A stretch of 64,000 nt of DNA, from NCBI GenBank assembly GCA_902583445.1, contig CACHVZ010000001.1:90087-154086 (forward strand). Direction: 5' to 3'. Position 1 is the first letter of the stretch, and each line of letters begins with the position of its first letter. A model generated the notes under the pieces. It was given only the letters and a program-made list of their open reading frames with translations, did no database searches and was not told the DNA's origin. This DNA is from an uncultured Bacteroidota bacterium (GTDB lineage: Bacteria; Bacteroidota; Bacteroidia; Flavobacteriales; Flavobacteriaceae). Made by a program: the position numbers and the translations under genes. Of the stretch, positions 35,986-45,952 are shown one piece after another.

Positions 35986-36431
35986 AAGTAATAATTTACA
36001 TTCTATTTATAATAACTATTATTTCTTCAAATAAAGTTTTTTCTCAAGAAGAGAACAGTATATATTACATCACGGATCTTAGAGGTGATATCTCTTTAGA
36101 GATGGAAATAAATAATCTTCAATCCAACAATGGACCTTTATACATTCGTATTCTTGATGAGAATGAAAATCCAGTAATAGTTGGGACATCACCAGTTATT
36201 AATTACTCTGCTAGAATTTCTTTTGACTCAATCTCTCCAGGAAAATACGCAATTCAATTTTTTCATGATGAGAATGAAAATCAAAAGATGGATTTTAGTC
36301 TAATTGGAATACCAAAAGAAAAATTTGGAAGCTCAAATAATGTAAAACCTATTCTTGGTCCACCAAAGTTTGAAAAAATGCTATTTAGTTTAACTGAGAA
36401 TAAAAAGGTAATAATGATTCCAGTAAACTAA
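35982..36431 (+). CDS. Secreted DUF2141 protein
   Basis: A 149-residue protein with a signal peptide (1-21, ending KVFSQ) and a beta-sandwich typical of DUF2141: SISPGKYAIQFFHDENENQKMD, LIGIPKEKFGSSNN and LGPPKFEKMLFSL. Family function is unknown. It shares the XRE operon by a four-base overlap. Confidence 0.82.
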   Translation: MKVIIYILFIITIISSNKVFSQEENSIYYITDLRGDISLEMEINNLQSNNGPLYIRILDENENPVIVGTSPVINYSARISFDSISPGKYAIQFFHDENENQKMDFSLIGIPKEKFGSSNNVKPILGPPKFEKMLFSLTENKKVIMIPVN

Positions 36432-36471
36432 AAAATAATGAAAGAATAACATATATTATTGCAAGAAAAAC

Positions 36472-36479
36472 TACTTTTG
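36472..36479 (+). promoter_or_regulatory. -7 box TACTTTTG just before the exporter operon
   Basis: Exact TAnnTTTG ending seven bases before the ATG at 36487, so the mRNA leader would be only a few bases. Confidence 0.4.
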
Positions 36480-36486
36480 CCCAAGT

Positions 36487-37185
36487 ATGATAGAAATTAA
36501 AAATTTACATAAATCCTACGAAATAGGGGCATCCTCATTACATGTTCTAAAAGGTATTGACTTTTCTGTTGAAGATGGAGACCTAGTTGCAATTATGGGA
36601 TCTTCTGGTTCTGGTAAATCCACACTACTAAATATTCTAGGTATGTTAGACACATCAGATACTGGAACATATGATTTAGATAAGATTAGAATTGCAGATA
36701 TGGATGAGAAAAAGGCTGCTAATTATAGAAATAAATTTCTTGGATTTGTTTTCCAGTCATTTAATTTAATTAATTATAAAAATGCTCTTGAAAATGTTGC
36801 ATTACCTCTATACTATCAGGGAGTATCAAGAAAAGAGAGACAAAAAACAGCATTAACATATCTTGATAAAGTTGGTTTAAAAGATTGGGCAGATCACCTG
36901 CCAAGTGAATTATCTGGTGGTCAAAAACAAAGAGTTGCCATAGCAAGAGCATTGGCATCTAATCCTAAGGTTCTTCTTGCAGATGAACCTACAGGTGCAC
37001 TTGATTCAACTACATCAATTGAGGTTATGGCTCTTATTCAAAAAATTAATAATGAGGGTAAAACTATTCTTGTAGTAACTCATGAACAAGATATTGCAAA
37101 AATGTGTAAAAGAGTAGTTCATCTTAAAGATGGTATAATAGTTGAGGATAAAAAAATTAAACAAAACGTTATAAAAAATGTTTAA
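36487..37185 (+). CDS. MacB/LolD-type ABC transporter ATP-binding protein
   Basis: A 232-residue ATPase with Walker A GSSGSGKST (38-46), Q-loop FVFQSFNLI, signature LSGGQKQR, Walker B VLLADEPTGALD and H-loop VVTHEQD. The sequence is closest to the MacB/LolD/FtsE group. It is the energy subunit for the two permeases that follow, and overlaps the first by eight bases. Confidence 0.93.
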   Translation: MIEIKNLHKSYEIGASSLHVLKGIDFSVEDGDLVAIMGSSGSGKSTLLNILGMLDTSDTGTYDLDKIRIADMDEKKAANYRNKFLGFVFQSFNLINYKNALENVALPLYYQGVSRKERQKTALTYLDKVGLKDWADHLPSELSGGQKQRVAIARALASNPKVLLADEPTGALDSTTSIEVMALIQKINNEGKTILVVTHEQDIAKMCKRVVHLKDGIIVEDKKIKQNVIKNV

Positions 37186-38410
37186 TTTAGAACGCTGGAA
37201 AGAAATTTTTCAGTCTATTAAGAAAAATAAACTTAGGACTGCATTGTCAGGTATGACAGTGTCTCTAGGGATATTAATTTTCATAATATTATTTGGACTT
37301 GGTGAGGGCCTTAAGAATTCATATAGTGATCTATTTCTCAACGAAGCTAACAATGTAATTTTCATATATCCTGGTAAAACAACAAAACCATACGGTGGTT
37401 TTAAAACAAATAGGATAATTGAGCTAAAAAATAATGATGTAATCGCTGTCGCTAACGAGTTTTCTGATAGAATAGAATATGTAAATCCAAAATTATTTGT
37501 AAGTGAGCCAATAAAATATAAATTAGACTCATATCAGTTTGAAATAAATGCAGTTGCACCCTCTAATCAGTTTATTGAAAAACATGTACTGATGCAGGGT
37601 AGGTATATTAACGAAAAGGATGTAGATGAAAAAAATAAAGTAACTACTATTGGCAGACTTGTTGCACGAGATATTTTTAAAGATGAAAATCCTATCGGTA
37701 AATTTATTAATATTGGATCAAGAGCATTTAAAGTTGTTGGAGTTTTTCAAGATATAAGTGGAGATACAGAAGAAAATAAACTTATTATACCTTATTCAAC
37801 TAGACAACAAATTTTAAAAGGTACGGATGTTATTGGAAATTTAGCGATTACTTTTGATCAAAATATTGATGGGTCAGGAGCAGTTAAATTATCAAATGAA
37901 ATTAAGTCTTTATTAAAAAAGAGAAAATCAATTGACCCATCAGACCCTAGTGGAATCCGTGTAAGAAATGTTGCTGATGAAATTGATAGATCACTTCAAT
38001 TTGCTAATGCTCTTCAAATAATTGTAACATTTGTTGGAATAGGGACATTGATAGCAGGAATTATCGGTATTTCTAATATTATGGTTTTTATAGTAAAAGA
38101 AAGAACAAAAGAATTAGGAATTAGAAAAGCATTAGGTGCTCAACCAAACGAAATTATTAAAATGATATTAAGTGAATCAATTTTCATCACAACACTTTCA
38201 GGTTTTTTCGGAATGATTTTAGGAATTATTATTCTTAATTCACTTGACTCGGGTGCTTTACAAGATTATTTTATTACAAGAGCAGGAGTTGATTTTGGTA
38301 TTGCATTTTTTGCAACAGTTATTTTAATTGTTTTTGGAGTAATCGCTGGCTATATTCCAGCAAAAAGAGCAGCTAGTATTAAACCAATTGTAGCCTTAAG
38401 AGATGAATAG
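37178..38410 (+). CDS. MacB-like ABC transporter permease 1
   Basis: A 410-residue permease with a membrane helix at about 21-42, a large periplasmic MacB_PCD domain (about 43-270), then three C-terminal helices in the FtsX domain with VKERTKELGIRKALGAQPNEI and YIPAKRAASIKPIVALRDE. It forms a mechanotransmission-type exporter with the ATPase and its paralogue at 38403, overlapping the latter by eight bases. Confidence 0.92.
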   Translation: MFNLERWKEIFQSIKKNKLRTALSGMTVSLGILIFIILFGLGEGLKNSYSDLFLNEANNVIFIYPGKTTKPYGGFKTNRIIELKNNDVIAVANEFSDRIEYVNPKLFVSEPIKYKLDSYQFEINAVAPSNQFIEKHVLMQGRYINEKDVDEKNKVTTIGRLVARDIFKDENPIGKFINIGSRAFKVVGVFQDISGDTEENKLIIPYSTRQQILKGTDVIGNLAITFDQNIDGSGAVKLSNEIKSLLKKRKSIDPSDPSGIRVRNVADEIDRSLQFANALQIIVTFVGIGTLIAGIIGISNIMVFIVKERTKELGIRKALGAQPNEIIKMILSESIFITTLSGFFGMILGIIILNSLDSGALQDYFITRAGVDFGIAFFATVILIVFGVIAGYIPAKRAASIKPIVALRDE

Positions 38411-39677
38411 TTTAAAAAAAATATTTGATAGGGACACTTGGGATGAGATTTTTGAATCTATTTCAAAAAATAGGACTAGGACTATTATCACTTCCATCGG
38501 TGTATTTTGGGGAATATTCATTTATATTGCATTAGCAGGGTCAGCAAAAGGACTTGAAAATGGTTTTGATGAAGCTTTTAGTGGACTTAGTAAAAATTCT
38601 ATGGGAATATGGGTTCAGTCAACAAGTATGCCGTATAAAGGATTTGAGGAAGGTAGATTTCCAATATTTGAATTATCAGATGTAGAATATTTAACTGACA
38701 GAGTTCCAGAAATTCAATATATATCTCCTGGTCTTCAAGCAGGTGCTTTTAGCGGTTCACCTCCATTAGTTGTTAGAGGGCTTAAATCAGATAACTTCAA
38801 TTTATTTGGAAATTTTCCTGATCAAGCTAAAATTTCTGTAATTAAAATCTATGATGGTGGAAGATATATAAACGATCAAGATATAAAATATGAGAGAAAA
38901 GTTGCTGTTATAGGTGAAGGTGCTCAGGAAAGACTTTTTGATCTAGATGAAGATCCCATTGGTAAATATATTAGAATTAATGATATAAACTTTAAAGTTA
39001 TTGGTGTTGAAAAATACTCTGAAGGAGATGGATTTGGAACAGACTCCGATATAACAATTCCATATTCAACTTTTGCCAAAATATATAATCGAGGAGATAA
39101 ATTTGGATTTATGTTTATCTCAGGATATGATTATGTAAATCCGAACTATTTAGAAGAGACTATAAAGGAAAATCTAAAAGTAAGAAAGATTATACATCCA
39201 GAAGATGATAAGGCATTTGGATCATTTAATATTGGTTCATTATTTGAAAGTATAATTAAATTTACAAGAGGCATGGTGTTTCTTTCACTAGTTGTTGGAA
39301 TTGCCACAATTTTTGCTGGTGTAATAGGTATTGGTAATATAATGCTTATTGCTGTTAAAGAGAGAACAAATGAGCTTGGAATTAGAAGAGCCCTTGGAGC
39401 TACTCCAGGAGAAATAAAGGTTCAAATTGTCCTTGAATCTGTATTCCTTACCATTATTGCGGGAATTATAGGTATTATAGTTGGTGCTTTTCTCTTATTT
39501 CTAATTAATATTGGTACATCTGGATTAGAAGATTTTCCTTTTGCAAATCCTACTGTGCCTTTAGCTATCGTATCTGGTGCTTTTATAACAATGATAACAC
39601 TCGGAACTCTTATTGGACTAATACCAGCAGAAAGAGCGGTAAGTATTAAACCAATTGAAGCTCTTCGAGAAGAATAA
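38403..39677 (+). CDS. MacB-like ABC transporter permease 2
   Basis: A 424-residue paralogue of the preceding permease with the same layout: helix at about 28-48, periplasmic domain, and FtsX helices with VKERTNELGIRRALGATPGEI and LIPAERAVSIKPIEALREE. Two unequal permeases with one ATPase are normal for this exporter type in Bacteroidota. Confidence 0.92.
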   Translation: MNSLKKIFDRDTWDEIFESISKNRTRTIITSIGVFWGIFIYIALAGSAKGLENGFDEAFSGLSKNSMGIWVQSTSMPYKGFEEGRFPIFELSDVEYLTDRVPEIQYISPGLQAGAFSGSPPLVVRGLKSDNFNLFGNFPDQAKISVIKIYDGGRYINDQDIKYERKVAVIGEGAQERLFDLDEDPIGKYIRINDINFKVIGVEKYSEGDGFGTDSDITIPYSTFAKIYNRGDKFGFMFISGYDYVNPNYLEETIKENLKVRKIIHPEDDKAFGSFNIGSLFESIIKFTRGMVFLSLVVGIATIFAGVIGIGNIMLIAVKERTNELGIRRALGATPGEIKVQIVLESVFLTIIAGIIGIIVGAFLLFLINIGTSGLEDFPFANPTVPLAIVSGAFITMITLGTLIGLIPAERAVSIKPIEALREE

Positions 39678-39694
39678 TAATTAAACAAATAACA

Positions 39695-40831
39695 ATGAAA
39701 ACAAAAAATATATTAATCGTTTTACTAATCTTAGGTCTATTATTTGCTATAGCCTATTTTGTTAGAACAAATAGTACATCATCTATTCAGTATGACACTT
39801 CGAGTCCATTTATTTCTGGTATTCAAAAAACCTCTGTGGTAACAGGAACTGTTATTCCAGAAGATGAAGTTGATATAAAACCTCAATTAAATGGAATAAT
39901 TGACAATATTCTAGTTGAGGAAGGAGATGTTGTTGAAAATGGCCAATTAATTGCAATAATAAAGGTTGTACCAGATGAGAGATCAGTTTATGCAGCTAGG
40001 GCGCAGGTAACAGCTTCAAAATTAACAGTAGAAAATGGAGAGAGGCAATTTAAAAGAGCTAAAGAATTATTTCAAAAGGACATTATTTCACAGCAGGATT
40101 ATGAGGATGCGGAACTTAGCTTTAATAGTGCAAAAGAAAATTTACTTGCAGCAGAAAATGATTTAGAAATATTAAGAAAAGGTTCTGTAGCTGGATCTTC
40201 AACAGCAAATACAAATATTAGAGCAACAGTATCAGGAACTATATTAGAGATTCCGGTAAAATTAGGTGATCAAGTAATAGCAGCAAATAATTTTAATGAA
40301 GGGACTTCAGTTGCAATAATTGCAGATTTAAATAAAATGATTTTTGAAGGTCAAGTTGATGAGGCAGAAGTTGGTAAACTTGAACTAGGACAATCTCTAA
40401 TTGTAAATATGGCAGCGATTCCAGAAAAAGAATTCGATGCAAAACTAAAATTTGTGGCTCCAAAGGGAACCGAAGAAGGAGGTGCTGTTCAATTCAAAAT
40501 AGAAGCTGACTTGACTTTAGATGAAGATACATTTATTAGAGCTGGTTACAGTGCAAATGGTTCATTAGTTGTTGAAGATAAACAAGAAATTATGGTAATT
40601 GCAGAGGCGCTTCTTCAATTTGATAATAGAACACAACAACCTTATGTTGAGGTTGAAGTTTCTGATCAAAATTTTGAGAGAAGAGATATTACTATTGGAT
40701 TATCAGATGGAATTAAAGTAGAAGTTTTATCAGGAGTTTCAATGGAAGATAAAATTAAAATTTGGAATAAAACGGAGCCTTTAAAAATTGAACCAGAAGA
40801 ATCTGCGTTTGATCAATTTAGAGAGGATTAA
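39695..40831 (+). CDS. Periplasmic adaptor (HlyD/MacA family)
   Basis: A 378-residue protein with an N-terminal anchor (5-23), a biotinyl-lipoyl half motif (IKPQLNGIIDNILVEEGD), a helical hairpin (about 105-160, QFKRAKELFQKDIISQQDYED), the second lipoyl half (IRATVSGTILEIPVKLGDQV), and beta-barrel and membrane-proximal domains. It connects the MacB-like permeases to the outer-membrane channel encoded next. Confidence 0.92.
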   Translation: MKTKNILIVLLILGLLFAIAYFVRTNSTSSIQYDTSSPFISGIQKTSVVTGTVIPEDEVDIKPQLNGIIDNILVEEGDVVENGQLIAIIKVVPDERSVYAARAQVTASKLTVENGERQFKRAKELFQKDIISQQDYEDAELSFNSAKENLLAAENDLEILRKGSVAGSSTANTNIRATVSGTILEIPVKLGDQVIAANNFNEGTSVAIIADLNKMIFEGQVDEAEVGKLELGQSLIVNMAAIPEKEFDAKLKFVAPKGTEEGGAVQFKIEADLTLDEDTFIRAGYSANGSLVVEDKQEIMVIAEALLQFDNRTQQPYVEVEVSDQNFERRDITIGLSDGIKVEVLSGVSMEDKIKIWNKTEPLKIEPEESAFDQFRED

Positions 40832-40841
40832 AATAAATATC

Positions 40842-42176
40842 ATGATCAAAAAAAACATATTATTTACATTCTTATTTTCTACCGCACTTTTTTCTCAAGG
40901 GAATATTGAAATAATTTCCCTTCAAGATGCTATTGATATTGCACTAGAAAAAAACATAAACATAAAGCAATCAGAATTGAATCTTAAAAATTCTGAATTA
41001 TCAAAATCTGATGCAATTGGAAACTTTCTTCCAAATATTGGTGCTTCTGCAAATCATCAGTGGAATGTTGGTAGAGGAATTAATGTTACAACTAATATCA
41101 TTGAAGAAATAACTACTCAATTTTCATCGGCAACTGCATCAGTTGGTCTTCCAGTATACAGTGGATCAAGAAATGTCTATCAATTACATAGGGCAAACCT
41201 TGAAATACTTTCTTCAAAATATCAGCTTGAAGATATTAAAGATGATGTTAAGCTTTTTGTTGCGAATTCTTATTTACAAATAATGTTTAACAAGGAGATA
41301 CTCAAGGTTCAAAAATCTCAACTAGAAATAACAAAAGAAGAGTATAAAAGGACTAAAGATTTAATTGAATCAGGAATATTTTCGCCAAGGCAAATATTTG
41401 AAATAGAAGCAAATTTGGCGTCACAGGAGCAAAATGTTGTTTTAGCAGAAAATAATCTGAGAGATGCCAAACTAAATCTTGCTCAAGTGCTTTTAATCGA
41501 TAACTATGAAAGCTTTGACATAGCAGATGAAGATTTCAGTATACCTTTCTCTAATATACTAGAAAATTCTCCTAAAGAAATTTATGAAAAAGCTAAAACC
41601 TTTAGAAATGATATTAAGCTTGCAGAGACAAATATATCCATAGCAGAAAAAGATATTAAAATTGCGAAGTCATTTAGATTGCCTTCTTTAACATCATTTT
41701 ATTCATTTAATACAAGAGTATCATATCTTGATAATGCACCAAGCTTTAATGATCAATTAGATTTTAATAAAGGTCAAACTTATGGATTTGGGCTTAATAT
41801 ACCAATATTTCAAGGTAAAGCAATTTCAAATAATATTGAAAGATCTAAGATTAATTTAGATAGATTAAAATTTCAATATGAACAAGAGAAACTTAATCTA
41901 GAAAATACTGTTAATCAAGCATATAATGATCTTGTTGGTGCTATCAAATTCTACGAAGCCTCCAACAAAACTGTTAAGTCTTTACAAAGTGCATTTGAAG
42001 ATGCATCTGATCAATTTTTAATAGGTTCACTAAATTCATTTGACTTTATTCAATCAAAGCAATTATATGAAGCTGCTGTTTCAGAAAATATTAGAGCAAA
42101 GTTTGATTATATCTTTAGACTAAAAGTTTTAGAATTTTATTTTGGCCTTCCATTATCAATACCAATGGATAATTAA
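40842..42176 (+). CDS. TolC-like outer-membrane efflux protein
   Basis: A 444-residue protein from the ATG at 40842 (MIKKNILFTFLFSTALFSQ signal peptide). An upstream in-frame ATG at 40788 lies inside the adaptor gene. Two OEP repeats with long helices are visible (ISLQDAIDIALEKNINIKQSELNL and the second repeat from about 245), giving the TolC trimer channel. It completes the tripartite exporter of 36487-42176. Confidence 0.9.
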   Translation: MIKKNILFTFLFSTALFSQGNIEIISLQDAIDIALEKNINIKQSELNLKNSELSKSDAIGNFLPNIGASANHQWNVGRGINVTTNIIEEITTQFSSATASVGLPVYSGSRNVYQLHRANLEILSSKYQLEDIKDDVKLFVANSYLQIMFNKEILKVQKSQLEITKEEYKRTKDLIESGIFSPRQIFEIEANLASQEQNVVLAENNLRDAKLNLAQVLLIDNYESFDIADEDFSIPFSNILENSPKEIYEKAKTFRNDIKLAETNISIAEKDIKIAKSFRLPSLTSFYSFNTRVSYLDNAPSFNDQLDFNKGQTYGFGLNIPIFQGKAISNNIERSKINLDRLKFQYEQEKLNLENTVNQAYNDLVGAIKFYEASNKTVKSLQSAFEDASDQFLIGSLNSFDFIQSKQLYEAAVSENIRAKFDYIFRLKVLEFYFGLPLSIPMDN

Positions 42177-42182
42177 ATTTTA

Positions 42183-42842
42183 ATGTCTTTAATTTTAAAT
42201 TTTGAGACATCTAGTAAAAACTGTTCAGTTACTTTATCTTCAAAGGCTCAACTTATATCAAATTTTGACTTAGAGGATGATAAATATCGCCACAGTGAAC
42301 TTTTAACAAGTACAATCAAAGATATTTTAAATCAAAATAATATAAGTACCAAAGAACTATCTGCTGTAGCCATTGGTATTGGCCCAGGATCGTTTACTGG
42401 ACTTAGAATTGGTTTTTCTGTTGCAAAAGGGCTATGCTATCCTCATAAAATAAATTTAATCGGTATCTCATCTCTAAAAATTTTGGCTAATTCTATAAAA
42501 GCTGATTCTGGAGATATAATACCAATGATAAATGACAAGGGGAATTTTTACTATCTGTCAACTTTTGAAAATAAATTAAATGAGGTAGGTAACCCAACAT
42601 TACAACAGGTTGATCCCAATTTCATTAAAAAATATATAAAAGATGGCTCTACAATTGTAGTTAATAGCGAAGATTCATTCAAGTATATCAGTACTATTAT
42701 AAATGATAAAATTAAACTTATAAATAAGTCAATATCATCCATAAATATGATTGATTTATCCTATGAATCGTTTCTTGAAAAAAGATTTGAAGATTTAGCT
42801 TACTGTGAGCCTTTGTATATTAAAAAGCCTTATGTAAGTTGA
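42183..42842 (+). CDS. tsaB: tRNA threonylcarbamoyladenosine biosynthesis protein TsaB
   Basis: A 219-residue ASKHA-fold protein with ILNFETSSKNCSVTL at the N-terminus, RHSELL, and IGIGPGSFTGLRIGFSVAKGL. TsaB scaffolds TsaD and TsaE in making t6A37 of ANN-decoding tRNAs. It follows the TolC-like gene by six bases and converges on ompH with a four-base gap. Confidence 0.94.
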   Translation: MSLILNFETSSKNCSVTLSSKAQLISNFDLEDDKYRHSELLTSTIKDILNQNNISTKELSAVAIGIGPGSFTGLRIGFSVAKGLCYPHKINLIGISSLKILANSIKADSGDIIPMINDKGNFYYLSTFENKLNEVGNPTLQQVDPNFIKKYIKDGSTIVVNSEDSFKYISTIINDKIKLINKSISSINMIDLSYESFLEKRFEDLAYCEPLYIKKPYVS

Positions 42843-42846
42843 ATTT

Positions 42847-43353
42847 TTAGAACCCAAGCTCTCTTTTTACATCTTCAATTAGGTCTTTACCATCTGCAAG
42901 AATTATTCCGCCATTAGGGCTAGCGTCAATCACATAATCAAAACCTTGTTCTTGTCCTACTTTAGTAATTGCATTTCTTGCTTTCTCTAATAAAGGGGTC
43001 ATAAGGTCCATTTGCTTTTTTTGAAGCTCTTGAGCAGCAGAGTCTCTAAATTCCTGCAAATTAGTTTGCATACTTTCAAGCTCTTTCTGTCTTGCCTGAT
43101 TTGTTACATCAGTTTGATTTGCAGCATCTGCAGAATAAGACTGAGCTTTAGTCTGGAATTCTTTAAAAGCGTTATCTATTTGTGTTGTATAATCCTTTTC
43201 AAGCTTAGCAAGCTCATTTTGAGCAGCAATCACTTCAGGCATTTCGCTAATTAATTGTTGAACATTTATATGTGCAACGTTGGACTGAGCATAAGTTGAA
43301 AGCGGTGCTATGGTTAAAAAAGCAAACGCAATAAATTTTAGTGCTAATTTCAT
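42847..43353 (-). CDS. OmpH/Skp family periplasmic chaperone
   Basis: A 168-residue protein with a signal peptide (1-22) and the Skp pattern: NVAHINVQQLISEMPEV, a coiled-coil with KEFQTKAQSYSAD and RQKELESMQTNLQEF, then ITKVGQEQGFDYVIDASPNGGIIL. It holds unfolded outer-membrane proteins for BamA, encoded just upstream. Relatives often carry two ompH copies here; only one is present. Confidence 0.93.
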   Translation of the reverse strand: MKLALKFIAFAFLTIAPLSTYAQSNVAHINVQQLISEMPEVIAAQNELAKLEKDYTTQIDNAFKEFQTKAQSYSADAANQTDVTNQARQKELESMQTNLQEFRDSAAQELQKKQMDLMTPLLEKARNAITKVGQEQGFDYVIDASPNGGIILADGKDLIEDVKRELGF

Positions 43354-43405
43354 ATTACTTTATTTATTTCCGAGTGCAATATCGTAATTTTTATTCAAAT
43401 ATTTA

Positions 43406-45952
43406 CTAAAATTGCTGACCTATTACAAAGTGAGTTTGCCATCCAGATCTTTGACCTGTATTTGAGATATTTGAAGTATCAAACCCATATCCAAAATCAA
43501 TTCCAAGAAGCCCAAATGCAGGCATGAAAACTCTTACTCCAATACCAGCAGATCTTTTTAAATCAAATGGACTGTAGTCTTTAAAATCATCAAAACCATT
43601 TCCAGCTTCAAGGAAGCTTAGAGCAAAAACTGATGCAGTCGGTTTTAAACTAATTGGATATCTTAATTCAAGTGAATATTTATTATAAATAACAGAACCA
43701 TTTCTGCTTGATAAGGATTGATTCTCATATCCTCTTAATGCAATTGTTTCCCTGCCATCTAATGCATATTGCATCATACCGTCACCTCCAAGAAAAAATC
43801 TTTCAAAAGGAATGTTCCCCTTGTTCTTGTTATATGTGCCTAAAAAACCAAAATCAGTCTGTGCCTTAAGAACAAATTTTCCAAATAATCTTTGATACCA
43901 GCTTCCTTCAAACTTAAATTTGTAAAACTCTAACCATCTAAATTTTGCTTGATCAATTTCTGAAAGAATTGGATTTCCATTTCTATCTTGATACTCCGGT
44001 CTTTGATCTATATCTGAGAAATCATCCCCTGTAATTAATGAGTATGGTGGAGAAAGTCTAGCACTTAGAGTAAACTTTGATCCACCTACAGGAAAAATAG
44101 GATTGGTAAAAGTATTATTCCTTGATAATGCTACATTATAAGCAATATTATGAGATTCTCCATCACCAAATGTAAATAAGCCAGTATAATAATTTTTTAG
44201 ATTGTAATACTGATAGGAAAGTGACTGAGACAATACAAAGAAATCATCAGGCACTTTCAACCTTTTTGCTAGTCCAACATTGAAACCTTTGATTTGAAAA
44301 GATTGACTTTTATCAGCTCTTCTTGTAAAATAATCATATCTATATTGAGTTGTTGTGGATAAAGAAATTGAGAATTGTACTGGCTCTTTCCCACCTAGCC
44401 AAGGTTCCACAAAACTAAAACTTGTTGTATTGTAAAAGGAGCTAGTTTGAAGTCTTACAGCAAGTGATTGTCCATCACCACTAGGGAAAGGTTGCCAAGC
44501 TTTTCTGTTTCTTATGTTTTTAACTGAAAAATTATTAAAAGATACACCAAATGTACCCATGAAAGAACCTGAACCATAACCACCCTGAAGCTCTAATTGA
44601 CTTGCTCCAGCTTCAATTAATCCTAATTCTATATCCACAGTTCCTAAATTTGGGTCAACATTTTTGAAGTCAGGACTTATTTGTTCAGCATCAAAAAATC
44701 CAAGTTGACCAACCTCTCTAATTGTTCTAACAACTTTATCTTTGCTGTAAAGTTCACCAGGTTTAATTCTAAGTTCCCTATAAATTACATTATCATTAGT
44801 TTTAGTATTACCAACAACTGAAATTTTATTAAAACTAGCAAGCTTACCCTCATTAATCCTTATTTCAAAATCTATTGTGTCATTTTCAGCACTTACTTCA
44901 ACTGCATTTACAGTGGAAAAAAGATATCCATTATTTTGATATAAATTTGATATATCATTTGCATCAGGTTTCTCATCTTGTATTCTTTCCTTCAGTAAAA
45001 CTCCATTATATGAATCTCCTTTTTCAATTCCGAGAATTTGATCTAACTGAAAGTTAGTGAAGGAGCTATTTCCAATGTATGATATATCGCCAAAATAATA
45101 TTTATTTCCTTCATCAATATTTAAATTCAAATCAATTGTTTTTTCATCATTTATAACAATTGTGTCAAATTCAATTCTCGCATCTCTATAGCCTTTCTCT
45201 TTATAAAATGATATTAAATTATCTTTATCTGCCTCATAATCTTTATCAATAAGTTTAGATTTTTTCCAAAATCTTAGAGGAAACCTTTTCTTTGTTTTTT
45301 TTAGTTTTGAGCGGAGTTTAGCATTACCAAAAATTTCATTACCGTTAAAGTTTATATCTCTAATCTTTATTTTTTCTCCTTTATCGATATTAATATTAAG
45401 ATTTAATTGATTTGATCCGATGGAATCGGGAATTGTAACTAAATTAATTTTAGAATTTAAGTAACCATTTTTCCTAAGTTCACTTTGAATATAATTTTTT
45501 GTATTTGTCAAAAAACTTTCTGAGAGTCTTTTCCCCTGAGATAATTCTGTTTCTTTTTCATAAGTTTCTGCTTTACCTTTCTTTACACCATTAATTTTAT
45601 AATTCAATAATGTTGGTAATTCTTCTACATTGATTTCCAACTTAATCTTACCATTATTAACACCAGTAACAAATAGATCAACGTTACTAAACAGTTCAAG
45701 ATTCCATAATTTTTTTAAAATTGATGTTATTTCTTCTCCAGGAACCTGAATTGATTGACCTTCTCTCAGACCACTATATGTTACAACAGTTCGATCACTG
45801 AAATTTTTAAGACCTGCGACAGTTATTGTGTCTATTATGTAAGTGTCACCCTTTCTATATGTATCCTGTGAATATGTCTCTCCAATAGTAATAAGGAGTA
45901 AAACAAGAATTTTAAGTGTATTTAACCTAAAGCTGTTTATTAGTTTTTCCAA
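43406..45952 (-). CDS. bamA: Outer-membrane protein assembly factor BamA
   Basis: About 848 residues from a TTG at 45950-45952 (MEKLINSFRLNTLKILVLLL...TYSQ, a good signal peptide). In-frame ATGs at 45988 and 46048 give longer N-termini but lie 60-120 bases inside uppS, so the start is uncertain. POTRA repeats follow (YIIDTITVAGLKNFSDRTV, KIRDINFNGNEIFGNAKL, YYFGDISYIGNSSFTNFQL, FNKISVVGNTKTNDNVIYRE), then the 16-strand barrel with VRLQTSSFY, FERFFLGGDGM and the C-terminal WQTHFVIGQQF. It inserts beta-barrel proteins in the outer membrane. It overlaps uppS and precedes ompH. Confidence 0.92.
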   Translation of the reverse strand: MEKLINSFRLNTLKILVLLLITIGETYSQDTYRKGDTYIIDTITVAGLKNFSDRTVVTYSGLREGQSIQVPGEEITSILKKLWNLELFSNVDLFVTGVNNGKIKLEINVEELPTLLNYKINGVKKGKAETYEKETELSQGKRLSESFLTNTKNYIQSELRKNGYLNSKINLVTIPDSIGSNQLNLNINIDKGEKIKIRDINFNGNEIFGNAKLRSKLKKTKKRFPLRFWKKSKLIDKDYEADKDNLISFYKEKGYRDARIEFDTIVINDEKTIDLNLNIDEGNKYYFGDISYIGNSSFTNFQLDQILGIEKGDSYNGVLLKERIQDEKPDANDISNLYQNNGYLFSTVNAVEVSAENDTIDFEIRINEGKLASFNKISVVGNTKTNDNVIYRELRIKPGELYSKDKVVRTIREVGQLGFFDAEQISPDFKNVDPNLGTVDIELGLIEAGASQLELQGGYGSGSFMGTFGVSFNNFSVKNIRNRKAWQPFPSGDGQSLAVRLQTSSFYNTTSFSFVEPWLGGKEPVQFSISLSTTTQYRYDYFTRRADKSQSFQIKGFNVGLAKRLKVPDDFFVLSQSLSYQYYNLKNYYTGLFTFGDGESHNIAYNVALSRNNTFTNPIFPVGGSKFTLSARLSPPYSLITGDDFSDIDQRPEYQDRNGNPILSEIDQAKFRWLEFYKFKFEGSWYQRLFGKFVLKAQTDFGFLGTYNKNKGNIPFERFFLGGDGMMQYALDGRETIALRGYENQSLSSRNGSVIYNKYSLELRYPISLKPTASVFALSFLEAGNGFDDFKDYSPFDLKRSAGIGVRVFMPAFGLLGIDFGYGFDTSNISNTGQRSGWQTHFVIGQQF

